Part shown: positions 8,729 through 16,952 of the stretch, piece by piece
How the letters are laid out: each line of letters begins with the position of its first letter
How positions within the stretch are numbered: position 1 is the first letter of the stretch
Origin: Candidatus Saccharimonadota bacterium
GTDB taxonomy: Bacteria > Patescibacteriota > Saccharimonadia > Saccharimonadales > Saccharimonadaceae
Length of the DNA: 53,939 nt
Direction: 5' to 3'
Assembly (NCBI GenBank): GCA_027493025.1
Contig: JAPUDQ010000030.1
Span: 1 to 53,939, forward strand
The notes under the pieces: model-generated
Seen by the model: the letters and a program-made list of their open reading frames with translations, nothing else
The model's database searches: none
Told to the model about the DNA's origin: nothing
Position numbers and translations under genes: made by a program

Positions 8729-8757
8729 AGTATACCAAACAGAGGCGCAATTGTCAC
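8729..8757 (-). promoter_or_regulatory. Promoter of the leader-tRNA-His unit
   Basis: On the minus strand GTGACA, a 17-nt spacer and TATACT stand just upstream of the leader. It overlaps the divergent promoter region of the 28-aa protein gene. Confidence 0.7.
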
Positions 8758-8802
8758 TACTGTGCTATACTATACTTCAACGTAATAGCAAAGGAATACT
8801 AT

Positions 8803-8889
8803 ATGGCAAAGCACAAAAGCTGGCATGGTGCAGACCGCAAACGCGCCCTCAAGAAGAAGATCAAGGCCGAGAAACGCAAGAATGCTTAA
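8803..8889 (+). CDS. 28-aa highly basic small protein
   Basis: This small gene has all the marks of expression: a TATACT box at 8771-8776, the SD AAAGGA at 8790-8795 seven nt before the ATG, and a strong terminator directly after the stop. The product has 28 residues, about half of them Lys or Arg, with a single Trp (start MAKHKSWHGADRKRALKKKI). The composition resembles tiny ribosome-associated proteins such as bacterial THX or the AURKAIP1/COX24-like proteins, but I do not recognise the family. A nucleic-acid-binding role is inference. It lies between two tRNA units on the other strand. Confidence 0.75.
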   Translation: MAKHKSWHGADRKRALKKKIKAEKRKNA

Positions 8890-8909
8890 AACCTCCTTAT
8901 GGAGGTTTT
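8888..8909. terminator. Bidirectional terminator
   Basis: AAAACCTCC-TTAT-GGAGGTTTT is a perfect 9-bp stem with T-runs in both directions. It serves the 28-aa gene on plus and tRNA-Arg(TCT) on minus, starting inside the small gene's stop codon. Confidence 0.9.
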
Positions 8910-8921
8910 CTATTTCATATA

Positions 8922-8997
8922 TGGTACCCCCGGTAGGAATTGAACCTACGGCCAAAAGCTTAGAAGTCTCTTGCTCTATCCACTGAGCTACGGGGGC
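8922..8997 (-). tRNA. tRNA-Arg(TCT)
   Basis: Acceptor GCCCCCG pairs with CGGGGGT, loop CTTCTAA (anticodon TCT), T arm GTAGG/CCTAC, CCA encoded. A degenerate tandem copy lies directly upstream. Confidence 0.94.
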
Positions 8998-9016
8998 GTA
9001 TAGTAAATTGTAATGT

Positions 9017-9103
9017 ACGGGTCGGTTCAATGGAACCTACGACTCATATCGACTCAGAGGCTTAGAGTCTCTTGCCTTTGTCCATCTGAGCTACGGGGGC
9101 GTA
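9017..9103 (-). pseudogene. Degenerate tandem copy of tRNA-Arg(TCT)
   Basis: The copy begins 103 bp upstream of the functional gene; an 18-bp exact repeat covers the 5' end (8983-9000 and 9086-9103). It continues through a recognisable anticodon arm: stem AGAGA/CCTCT with a 7-nt loop CTCTAAG, so the anticodon would be CTA (amber). The T arm is rearranged into GGTTC-CATT-GAACC and the acceptor 3' strand does not match, so it should not be a working tRNA. The anticodon stem pairs slightly better than that of the functional gene. Confidence 0.75.
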
Positions 9104-9148
9104 TTAGTTACTTACTTATTTTAACAGATAGACGATATACTAGGGTAT

Positions 9149-9937
9149 ATGCAAAAAACATATATTACCGACAGATTGTTGCCAAAAATCATCACGAAAA
9201 TATGCCAGCAACGGAATATACACGTTACCTCATTTTCGGATGATTGGGTTTTACGGCTGGAAAGAGACGGTCTGATTCGTTGGATCGTCAGTTCGCAGTT
9301 TGACCTGAACCACGCGGCAGCGAGCGATGTGGTGGGTGACAAGGTCGCCTGCTATCTAGCGCTCCATGACCAAAATGTCCCCGCCGTCGAACATCGGCTC
9401 ATGCGGATTATCGTTTCCCCAGAAATTATGCACGCTGAGTTTGCACATTTTCCTGCGCTCAAGCCAGTCGTCGTTAAACCACTACGTGGCAATGGCGGAC
9501 GCGATGTCCAAAGGTTCGACACTCCTAACGATGCCAGCAACTTTGTTCATAAGCAATCTCACCCCGAATGGACAATTTCACTCTGGCACGATATTCAAAC
9601 GGAAACACGTCTAATAATCCTTGATGGAAAGGTGCTAACAGCGTATGAGAAGTCATCCCAGATGCAAAATGGCCTCAAAATGTTTAATCTCAGCCACGGA
9701 AATAACGCTAAAATCATCACTGCACATCAGGATATTCAGACACTTGCGCTTCGTGCAACGGAAGTCCTTGGTCTGCGATTGTGTGCCGTCGATATCATAA
9801 CGCTCTCTGACGGTCGCCGGCTTGTACTCGAAATCAATGATCATTTCGGTATGGAATATTTCGCCCGCCAATCAGACAAACACTATCACACCGCGTATAC
9901 AGTTTACGAGAAAATCATTGATGCCATGATGGAATAA
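9149..9937 (+). CDS. RimK-like ATP-grasp ligase
   Basis: ATP-grasp enzymes join a carboxylate to an amine via an acyl phosphate. Visible landmarks are the ATP-binding lysine region PVVVKPLRGNGGRDVQ (about residue 108-125), WTISLWHDIQTETRLIILDG, and the metal-binding end LVLEINDHFGMEYF. At 262 aa it is shorter than RimK and its N-terminal domain is divergent, so the substrate is unknown. TATACT ends 7 nt before the ATG at 9149, indicating a leaderless message. The gene stands alone between tRNA-Arg(TCT) and tRNA-Gly. It is one of three ATP-grasp genes in the window. Confidence 0.85.
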   Translation: MQKTYITDRLLPKIITKICQQRNIHVTSFSDDWVLRLERDGLIRWIVSSQFDLNHAAASDVVGDKVACYLALHDQNVPAVEHRLMRIIVSPEIMHAEFAHFPALKPVVVKPLRGNGGRDVQRFDTPNDASNFVHKQSHPEWTISLWHDIQTETRLIILDGKVLTAYEKSSQMQNGLKMFNLSHGNNAKIITAHQDIQTLALRATEVLGLRLCAVDIITLSDGRRLVLEINDHFGMEYFARQSDKHYHTAYTVYEKIIDAMME

Positions 9938-9990
9938 TTTGAATTTGCAAAAGTCAGGGTTTCTCCTAGCTCGTTCCCCGTCATGAAACA

Positions 9991-10009
9991 AACCGGCGTA
10001 TAGCCGGTT
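9991..10009 (-). terminator. Terminator-like hairpin after tRNA-Gly
   Basis: AACCGGC-GTATA-GCCGGTT; on the minus strand it is followed by TTGTTT. It may also end the ATP-grasp transcript from the other side. Confidence 0.6.
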
Positions 10010-10016
10010 CATTTCA

Positions 10017-10091
10017 TGGTGCGGGATAGGGTAGTCGAAACCCTGTCTCAAGTTTGGAAAACTTGCATATTAACCGTTATACGAATCCCGC
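10017..10091 (-). tRNA. tRNA-Gly(TCC)
   Basis: Acceptor GCGGGAT/ATCCCGC, anticodon stem CAAGT/ACTTG with loop TTTCCAA (anticodon TCC), T stem AGGGT/ACCCT, CCA encoded. No duplicated 5' end upstream. Confidence 0.95.
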
Positions 10092-10123
10092 GTCACACCA
10101 TATTATAACAGTGCTATACTGAT

Positions 10124-11101
10124 ATGCATATGGCAGCAAAGACAAACCCGACTATCAATATCGTTATACCTATATATAACGAGGAATCATGTATTGAATC
10201 ATTTGATACATCGCTTCGCGATGTCATTACGCGTATTAAAGATGTCACGTTTATCATCACCTACTGCAATGATGGCAGCAGCGATAAAACCGCAGAAAAG
10301 CTCGAGGGTATCAGCAAAAAATATCCCGCTACTGAGATACTAACGCTGTCAAAAAACTTTGGAAAAGAAATAGCTATTACAGCGGGCACTACCGAAAGCA
10401 ACGCTGATGCTATTTTGACGCTTGATTCTGATGGACAACATCCTGTAGAGCTCATACCAGAATTTATCCGCTACTGGCAACAGGGTACACCGATTGTTGT
10501 TGGCATACGACAACAAAATGATGACACAACCGCCGTTCGCTCAATAGGATCACGGCTGTTTTATGGCCTTTTTGGCTCAATGTTTGATTTTAAGATAAAA
10601 CCAGGTCTGACAGATTTTCGTATTATTGACCGCGAGGTCAAAGAGCATTTCGTCAGTATGACTGAACGGAGCCGGATGACTCGGACAATGATTGAATGGC
10701 TTGGATATCCTCATGTATATATTCCATTTAGCGCCAAAGACCGTATCGCTGGCCACCCGACATATTCTCTTAAAAAGCTCGTTCAGTTGGCTTTAGATAG
10801 TACTATTTCTATGAGCACCTCTCCGCTGCGAATCTCTGTGTATGTAGGTCTATTTGTTTTTATTTTGTCTACATTGCTCGGTATAGCAATGGCCATAAAC
10901 CTCTTGGTGGGCGATCCTTTTCATCTTTATATAACGGGTAGCGCTTATCTTGTCGTATTTATCCTTATGCTGGTTTCCTTATTACTCATTTCGCAAGGTA
11001 TTATCGGTATGTATCTCGCACATATTTATCGGGAAACCCAGAATCGACCGCTCTATATCATCGACGAGAAACGTTCACATCGACTTTCCAATGATACGTA
11101 G
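10124..11101 (+). CDS. Family 2 glycosyltransferase, DPM1/GtrB-like
   Basis: Transfers a sugar from a nucleotide donor, probably onto a polyprenyl phosphate at the inner membrane face. The GT2 fold is plain: NIVIPIYNEE at the start, NDGSSDKT, LDSDGQHP (the DxD-type motif) and FRIIDREVK; two C-terminal membrane helices lie at about residues 235-300. A TATACT box at 10115-10120 makes Met3 (10130) a likely start, with a near-leaderless mRNA. It overlaps the gtrA-like gene by 11 nt, so the pair is translationally coupled. GtrB-GtrA pairs make and flip lipid-linked sugars; the final acceptor is not shown by the sequence. Confidence 0.92.
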   Translation: MHMAAKTNPTINIVIPIYNEESCIESFDTSLRDVITRIKDVTFIITYCNDGSSDKTAEKLEGISKKYPATEILTLSKNFGKEIAITAGTTESNADAILTLDSDGQHPVELIPEFIRYWQQGTPIVVGIRQQNDDTTAVRSIGSRLFYGLFGSMFDFKIKPGLTDFRIIDREVKEHFVSMTERSRMTRTMIEWLGYPHVYIPFSAKDRIAGHPTYSLKKLVQLALDSTISMSTSPLRISVYVGLFVFILSTLLGIAMAINLLVGDPFHLYITGSAYLVVFILMLVSLLLISQGIIGMYLAHIYRETQNRPLYIIDEKRSHRLSNDT

Positions 11102-11480
11102 ACTATGGACATTCTCTAGTGTACGTTACTTGCTCGTAGGCATTGTCGGGTATTTGTTTGAGATGGGTATTTTGTATGGAGGCATGCAAGCCAAACTTGC
11201 TCCCGTAATTGCCGTAAGCATCAGCTTTGCAGGTGGACTTGTGCTGTCTTTTATACTCCAAAAAGTTGTGGCCTTTCAAAATCAAACTGCTCAAAAAGAA
11301 ACTGTGTTGCGTCAAGTACTTCTCACTGGCTGCCTAGTCATATTTAATTACCTGTTATCTGTCATATCAGTGCATCTGTTGCAAACACTGGTTTCACCTA
11401 TGATTATCCGGACTGGAGTGATCATCATTACGACTATAACGAATTATTTTACTTACAAGTTAATTATTTTTAGAAAATAA
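11091..11480 (+). CDS. GtrA-family membrane protein
   Basis: A 129-aa protein with four hydrophobic segments typical of GtrA, a putative flippase for polyprenyl-phosphate-linked sugars. The start at ATG 11091 lies inside the end of the GT2 gene; a longer in-frame extension upstream would only read through that gene in another frame. Family landmarks are the N-terminal RYLLVGIVGY and the late aromatic-rich NYFTYKLIIF. It converges on the large membrane/PIG-L gene with no intergenic space. Confidence 0.9.
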   Translation: MIRRLWTFSSVRYLLVGIVGYLFEMGILYGGMQAKLAPVIAVSISFAGGLVLSFILQKVVAFQNQTAQKETVLRQVLLTGCLVIFNYLLSVISVHLLQTLVSPMIIRTGVIIITTITNYFTYKLIIFRK

Positions 11481-14078
11481 TTATTCTAGATATTGTCGAT
11501 CAAGAAAACGACCATAGGTAGGGTCGGATGCTGAATAGCATCGTTTCAAATTCTGACACACAGCCGCATCGTAGACAGCATAGTGCATAAATATATCCTG
11601 TTTCTTCAGAAGCTCGTTACCGCGTACATTCTCGGGTGACCGAACGGCATTATAGCCTTTGAAATGTCGGACAACCGGTTGTTTTGGTTCATCAAATGTT
11701 TGCTTATAAAGATCGAGCGCCCTTAACCCGAGTTCTGCGGTGGCAACGTGATCGCTATGGTCATGCCCAGCTCCTGTGACACCTGGTAGATTAAGCTCAT
11801 CTGCTTCAAATAACCCCATGATGCTTGTTAGTGCATCAACGAGACCGTCGCGAGCATACACCGAATCACCATCGACAGAATGAATACTAATGCTGGTGTC
11901 TTGCAATACCTTACGCAAACTCTCATACCGTGAGGCGGGAAAACCTTGACCGCCAATGTTTCCATCCGGAAGACGAAGTGATATAAGAGACACTCGATCT
12001 TCATAGCGCGGATCACGCGGAACGGCATAACTTGCTGTAATACCATCCAATAATTGAAGAGGCTCAGCAGTCCAAGAATCTTTAATGCCAATCATTCTGG
12101 CATATGCAGCCTGCGCGCCCCGTTCTCGTCCTACCCAATATGGCGCATTCTTGCCAGGTTGGCCAGCGTCCCCCGCAGTAATATATACGGTCCGCACACA
12201 AGCTTTTTCATCAATAGAATTCATCAGGTGAGGATTCATAAAAAGCAAATCATCATCCTGATGTGCCACGATTGTCATGATTGTTTTTCCGGGACATCGC
12301 GCCGTCCCATCCGCGTAATGACGCAGCGACTTTGGTAGATAGCTCAAATCCTCTTCATTCGCTCCCGCTTCAACCGTAATAGAATCCTCAGAGCTATGCT
12401 CAAATATGAGCAGCATTTCTTTTGGCAGTTCATTACTGCCATCAATAACCACCGAGTAGTTTGGTTTGCCAAATTTTGCGACAATTTGCTCGTAACTACA
12501 GCGAACCGCTCCTGGCTCGTTATTATCTAGGATTAAGAGATAGCCAAACGAAGTTTTGCTGAGATCACGCTGCCAAGCGCCACTATTAAGCACAAGCCGT
12601 GGATCGAGACAGTTATCTGTGGCCATCGCATTGATCGTGTTTTTACTTTGGTGACGTATAACCGAAACACGCCAATAATTACCGAAAATTGTATCAATTT
12701 TGGCTTCACGCATTGCTTCAAGCACAAAATTATTACGTTGATTGCGGACGACCGCATTACCCGCCCGGTAGGCTATCTGCTGAGAATACAGGAACATCAA
12801 ACCACACAAAATAGAAACAATAGCCAGCCCCGATAAAACAAGCCAGATGCGACGTTTGTCTTGCACTGGCTTAAGTCCGACAGCCAACAATGAAAACACA
12901 GCAAAAAATAGAATTGTTATATAACGGGCATCAACGGGATAATAATGATCCGCAATGACAAATGCCGCAAACGAGCTAAGTGTAATACACCCCAACAGCA
13001 CCGCCACAATACGATAGGGGTCTTTATCGAGTTTCTGTTGTATCGCTTCATGTCGAGGAGATTTCCATAAAGTCCACCCGGCTAAGGCATAGATACCTAT
13101 GTTTAAAACCGCCGCAAGAAATTCTGCACTCATAACGCGATTTTTTAATGTTGTCAGCATCAAATTTGGCTGGACAATATCAAAAAGTGGATTAACCCCC
13201 AGATTAGTCAACGCTCCCATTATAACGAAAAAGACTGCACGCAGAAATCCTGCGGGTGTTGAGGTGAGATTAAAAGGCGCCAATCTCGCATCGTCGACAA
13301 TATGCGTAATACCTGCTGCGTTAATTCCTAGCAGCAAAAGTTTTGCAAATACCATAGCAACTATGCTCACGACCAGCACGCGAACCCCCATATGTCGGTA
13401 AAGATCACGCTTTCTTATCCATCCATAAAGAGCTAGCAATACCGCCCCCGCTATAACAATATTTACAAATAGTCTATCTGACGCAAACAGAAGGAGTAGG
13501 AGAATCAGCCCTATGTATAATGACGTGCGCCGTAGACTCGCAGCACGAACAATCAACCAAAGAGCGACGATAAGCACAATATACTCGATGTTACGCGTAG
13601 CCATCATCCCCATACTGACCGGTAGTAATGATCCTGCGTACGGTTCGATAGGTACCATCAGCAGAACAGCCGACATAAACAAGCACAACATACCAAATAG
13701 CATTGGTCGGGACTCGATCTTACGTAAGAAAAAAATTAAACCAATGATAGTTACTAGTGAGAGTACTATCGTTGCTACCATATACGACCAATCCGCGTAC
13801 CGCGCCAGACTGACAAACAAAAAAACCGGCCATTTAATCAAAAATGTGTGAGCGCCAGGAAACAGTGCCTGATTGAACACCTCAGAAGATCCAAACAAGT
13901 ATGGATCAATGAGCTCATCGGCATTAGTCTGGTGGATAAACGACCCAACAATCGCCCAACAAATTGTGGTTGCAACTAAAGTAAAAACTCCAAACCAAGC
14001 AAACCATGGTCTAGCAAACAAGCTCACGATTTTTTCATTCGGAATATTTATGCGCGATTTTTGTTTTGGCGAGCTCAT
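11481..14078 (-). CDS. Polytopic membrane protein fused to a PIG-L (LmbE) deacetylase domain
   Basis: Residues ~25-440 contain about a dozen hydrophobic segments resembling membrane glycosyltransferase-type proteins. A linker (about 440-590) leads to a C-terminal PIG-L domain (about 600-850). The zinc-binding AHQDDD motif and the late HDHSDH motif are intact, so hydrolysis of an N-acetyl sugar is expected. With signal-less N-terminus and helix count uncertain, the side of the membrane on which the domain lies cannot be fixed. At 865 aa it is far longer than free PIG-L enzymes (~230 aa). It lies next to GT2/GtrA, which suggests a shared surface glycan pathway (inference). A TATACG box stands 1 nt before the start. 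Confidence 0.88.
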   Translation of the reverse strand: MSSPKQKSRINIPNEKIVSLFARPWFAWFGVFTLVATTICWAIVGSFIHQTNADELIDPYLFGSSEVFNQALFPGAHTFLIKWPVFLFVSLARYADWSYMVATIVLSLVTIIGLIFFLRKIESRPMLFGMLCLFMSAVLLMVPIEPYAGSLLPVSMGMMATRNIEYIVLIVALWLIVRAASLRRTSLYIGLILLLLLFASDRLFVNIVIAGAVLLALYGWIRKRDLYRHMGVRVLVVSIVAMVFAKLLLLGINAAGITHIVDDARLAPFNLTSTPAGFLRAVFFVIMGALTNLGVNPLFDIVQPNLMLTTLKNRVMSAEFLAAVLNIGIYALAGWTLWKSPRHEAIQQKLDKDPYRIVAVLLGCITLSSFAAFVIADHYYPVDARYITILFFAVFSLLAVGLKPVQDKRRIWLVLSGLAIVSILCGLMFLYSQQIAYRAGNAVVRNQRNNFVLEAMREAKIDTIFGNYWRVSVIRHQSKNTINAMATDNCLDPRLVLNSGAWQRDLSKTSFGYLLILDNNEPGAVRCSYEQIVAKFGKPNYSVVIDGSNELPKEMLLIFEHSSEDSITVEAGANEEDLSYLPKSLRHYADGTARCPGKTIMTIVAHQDDDLLFMNPHLMNSIDEKACVRTVYITAGDAGQPGKNAPYWVGRERGAQAAYARMIGIKDSWTAEPLQLLDGITASYAVPRDPRYEDRVSLISLRLPDGNIGGQGFPASRYESLRKVLQDTSISIHSVDGDSVYARDGLVDALTSIMGLFEADELNLPGVTGAGHDHSDHVATAELGLRALDLYKQTFDEPKQPVVRHFKGYNAVRSPENVRGNELLKKQDIFMHYAVYDAAVCQNLKRCYSASDPTYGRFLDRQYLE

Positions 14079-14128
14079 ACGTATAATTTATTTTACCTCA
14101 AATACTCTGTCTGGAACAAGAAATTTTA

Positions 14129-16507
14129 TTAGGTAGCGACAATGTCACTTTCTTTGATATGAATCCTATCACCCGGCTGAGCCGTTCCCTCAAGTAATCG
14201 TCGTGCCACGAGATTCTCGACCGTTCGCTGAACAATTCGCCGCATTGGACGCGCACCGAGTCGTGGATCATAGCCTACCGCAGCAAGTTTTTTAATAGCG
14301 GCATCTTCAAGCACCAGTGATATTTTTTGGGATTCGAGAGTTTTATTGATACCTTTTATAATCAATTGTACGACCTGCCCGAGCTCGTCTTGTGTTAAAG
14401 GTCGGAACAAAACAATCTCATCAAAACGGTTAAGAAACTCCGGGCGAAACTGCCCCGTATCAATCAGTTTATTGACGAACTGTTGTTCAACTTGCTCGAG
14501 TTGATAGCCTGCATCAATAAGTTCTCGAATAGTATCAGCTCCCGCATTGCTCGTCGCAATCACAATCGCATCGCGAAAACTAACCTCACGATTGTTAATA
14601 TCACGCATCACACCTTCGTCAAGCAGCTGCAAGAGTGTTGTCAATACTTGTGGATGCGCCTTTTCGATCTCATCTAATAGCACCACCGAAAATGGCTGCT
14701 TCATGATCTGTGCAGCCAGACTATTGGGATCACTCGCACCATCTGCGATCAATCGTGCAACATCATCAGGACGCACATATTCATTGAGATCAATCCGTAC
14801 CAAGCGATTTTCGCCACCAAAATACACCTCGGCGAGTGCCTTGCTCAACTCAGTTTTACCAACACCCGTTGGACCCAGGAATAGAAACGTACCGATCGGT
14901 CGTGATTCGTTGCGGACACCAGCACGCGCACGACGGAGCGCATTGCTGACGACACTGACCGCACGAGTCTGATTAATCATTCTTTCATGAATTCGATCCT
15001 CGAGCTGAAGTAGTGTTTCGCGCTCATCTGCCGTATCAACACGACTAACCTTAACGCCGATACTCTCTTCGATACTACGGGATACCGACTCAGCAGTCAC
15101 TATCCCATTCTCTGCATAGGCAGCCGCCTGTTCCAGTAACCGAACGGATTTACCAGGCTGCGCCAGCTCATGCATATACCGTTCGCTCAAACGATAGGTT
15201 TCTTTGAGCGCTTGATACATATAGATGACATTTCGGTTGTATTCCGTTAGCAAAAGCTGGTCTTGCATAACAAGCAGTGATTCTTGCATGGTTGCTGATG
15301 GAACATTAATTCGGTTTAGTGCAGCTGCTAGACTGGCGTTGCGTTGCGAAATTTGCAAATAGCGTTGCTCATCCATGGTCAATATCATCCTAAGTCCTCC
15401 ACCCTCTATGACCGGCAAAAGAATCGAACTAAGATCCACAGAGCCAGGCCGATCCTCAAAAAAGCACTGTGCCTCATCCAAACACAAGACAATATTTTTG
15501 GCGGTATAGGCTTCAATAAGCAATCTATTCACTAGACGTTCAAGCTCACTTCGTGACTGAGCAGCACCGATAATAGCACTCGCATCGAGACTGACAACCT
15601 GGCGAAATTTGAGATGGGCTGGCACGTGGCTATCCGACACAAGAAGAGACTCGGCAAAGGCTCGCACCACGGTTGTTTTGCCTGCGCCAACTGGACCAAT
15701 AAGTGCGACATTCTGCCGGCCGCTGCTTCCGAATGTATCGTGTAAAAACCGTAATGCATTTGCATGCGAGTCAAGCCGAACATGCATCATGCCACTTCTT
15801 GCTACTTGATCACTAAAATTTACCCCAAAATGGTTTAGGGTGTTGGCATAGCCAAAACTCCAATCACGCGCAATTCCACCAGTTCGTTTCGGATTAGCAG
15901 TTTCCTTGATAAGTGTTTGAAGGCGAGCATACCACGCAACTCCTTGTATAAGATCATTGTCATCAATCTGCAGGCGCGGTAAAAGTTGCGTTATACCTGG
16001 TTGCGTTACGGCTATTGCGGCCAGTATAACCGCGCCATCAATAGTCGGTGAAGCAGATTCTTTTTGAATTGCGCTTGAAGCTTCAAAAACAACCGCAGAA
16101 TCCGAGACCATATCACTACTTAAATCAACCAAAAAACGGGGTGAAAGCCCGAATCGACCCGCAAAAAACTGTCCGCTACGCGTTTTTGCTGCTGCCTCAA
16201 CAAGCGAACGAGGTGAAACTGTCTGAGGCATATTAGAGAGCAATTCCGTCTCAAGTATTCCATCCAAAGAAGCGTTATTTTGAAGTGGCAAGGAACGCAG
16301 TCCTTGAGAAGCCCAGATTGCCATCATTATAGGTATAATCGCAAAGCCGATTGCTGCCCAACCAAAACTCACATTCTGCCACAATAAAACAATTCCTAGG
16401 CCAATCAATGGTATCGCTATACCATATAAACCAATCATAACGGGCTTTGTAAATCGCCTCCCCAGACGCGCTTTCTGAGAACGCAAGCTATGATAATCAA
16501 ACATCAT
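14129..16507 (-). CDS. Membrane-anchored ClpC-like AAA+ ATPase
   Basis: Two AAA+ modules follow two N-terminal membrane helices (about residues 25-70). Module 1 has a Walker A variant GPVGAGKTT and Walker B LCLDEAQ (Gln instead of the usual second acidic residue, so weakened hydrolysis is possible). Module 2 has GPTGVGKTE, LLDEIEKAHPQ, the sensor-1 region ATSNAG, and the Clp C-terminal domain (LGARPMRR). No ClpP-binding loop was identified. The chosen start (Met24 of the longest frame) gives an ATGA overlap with the upstream gene; the longer start would overlap it by 73 nt. Likely role: unfolding of proteins at the membrane. Confidence 0.92.
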   Translation of the reverse strand: MMFDYHSLRSQKARLGRRFTKPVMIGLYGIAIPLIGLGIVLLWQNVSFGWAAIGFAIIPIMMAIWASQGLRSLPLQNNASLDGILETELLSNMPQTVSPRSLVEAAAKTRSGQFFAGRFGLSPRFLVDLSSDMVSDSAVVFEASSAIQKESASPTIDGAVILAAIAVTQPGITQLLPRLQIDDNDLIQGVAWYARLQTLIKETANPKRTGGIARDWSFGYANTLNHFGVNFSDQVARSGMMHVRLDSHANALRFLHDTFGSSGRQNVALIGPVGAGKTTVVRAFAESLLVSDSHVPAHLKFRQVVSLDASAIIGAAQSRSELERLVNRLLIEAYTAKNIVLCLDEAQCFFEDRPGSVDLSSILLPVIEGGGLRMILTMDEQRYLQISQRNASLAAALNRINVPSATMQESLLVMQDQLLLTEYNRNVIYMYQALKETYRLSERYMHELAQPGKSVRLLEQAAAYAENGIVTAESVSRSIEESIGVKVSRVDTADERETLLQLEDRIHERMINQTRAVSVVSNALRRARAGVRNESRPIGTFLFLGPTGVGKTELSKALAEVYFGGENRLVRIDLNEYVRPDDVARLIADGASDPNSLAAQIMKQPFSVVLLDEIEKAHPQVLTTLLQLLDEGVMRDINNREVSFRDAIVIATSNAGADTIRELIDAGYQLEQVEQQFVNKLIDTGQFRPEFLNRFDEIVLFRPLTQDELGQVVQLIIKGINKTLESQKISLVLEDAAIKKLAAVGYDPRLGARPMRRIVQRTVENLVARRLLEGTAQPGDRIHIKESDIVAT

Positions 16508-16887
16508 GTCCATGGCATCCACCGCCAGCTCCACGCTATGATACCCAGAACTGGAGCCAAGGGCATCAAAGGCCACAATGCCAAGTGCACAATACCCCCT
16601 ACCGCACCAACCACAAGTGCCCCGATACCCGCAACTAAGACCGCTATACGCACCATAGCACCGATCATTCGTGAAACAAACCGATCAATCATTGCGCGAA
16701 ATTGGATACCGAGCGGACCATCGACACGTCCGGCAGATATTTGGCGATATGGTGAGAATAACGTTCTAAGTAATAAACTAAACGAAAAGAAATCAAGTAG
16801 GCTATCGATGCGTCGGATAACATGCTTGGCCTGAAGCATAAACCCCTCGCCATACCACCACGAGAAAAATGCAAGAAACATAACCAT
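16504..16887 (-). CDS. Small membrane protein upstream of the ClpC-like ATPase
   Basis: A 127-aa protein with an N-terminal hydrophobic stretch and two strong C-terminal membrane helices (about residues 78-118). The middle (SPYRQISAGRVDG) is conserved-looking but I do not recognise a named family. It shares a 4-nt ATGA overlap with the ClpC-like gene, so the two are translated together and probably work together as a membrane complex. No close SD is evident. Confidence 0.8.
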   Translation of the reverse strand: MVMFLAFFSWWYGEGFMLQAKHVIRRIDSLLDFFSFSLLLRTLFSPYRQISAGRVDGPLGIQFRAMIDRFVSRMIGAMVRIAVLVAGIGALVVGAVGGIVHLALWPLMPLAPVLGIIAWSWRWMPWT

Positions 16888-16952
16888 ATTGTAGCATGTA
16901 TAGAGTACATTCTATGGATAGAATTGCCTCATAAGTTGCTATACTAGTAGCA

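Noticed and set aside
9017-9100. Functional amber suppressor tRNA
   Set aside because: The anticodon loop reads CTA but the T arm and acceptor stem are broken.
14547-14972. 141-aa plus-strand ORF
   Set aside because: Antisense shadow of the ClpC-like gene, without promoter, SD or family resemblance.
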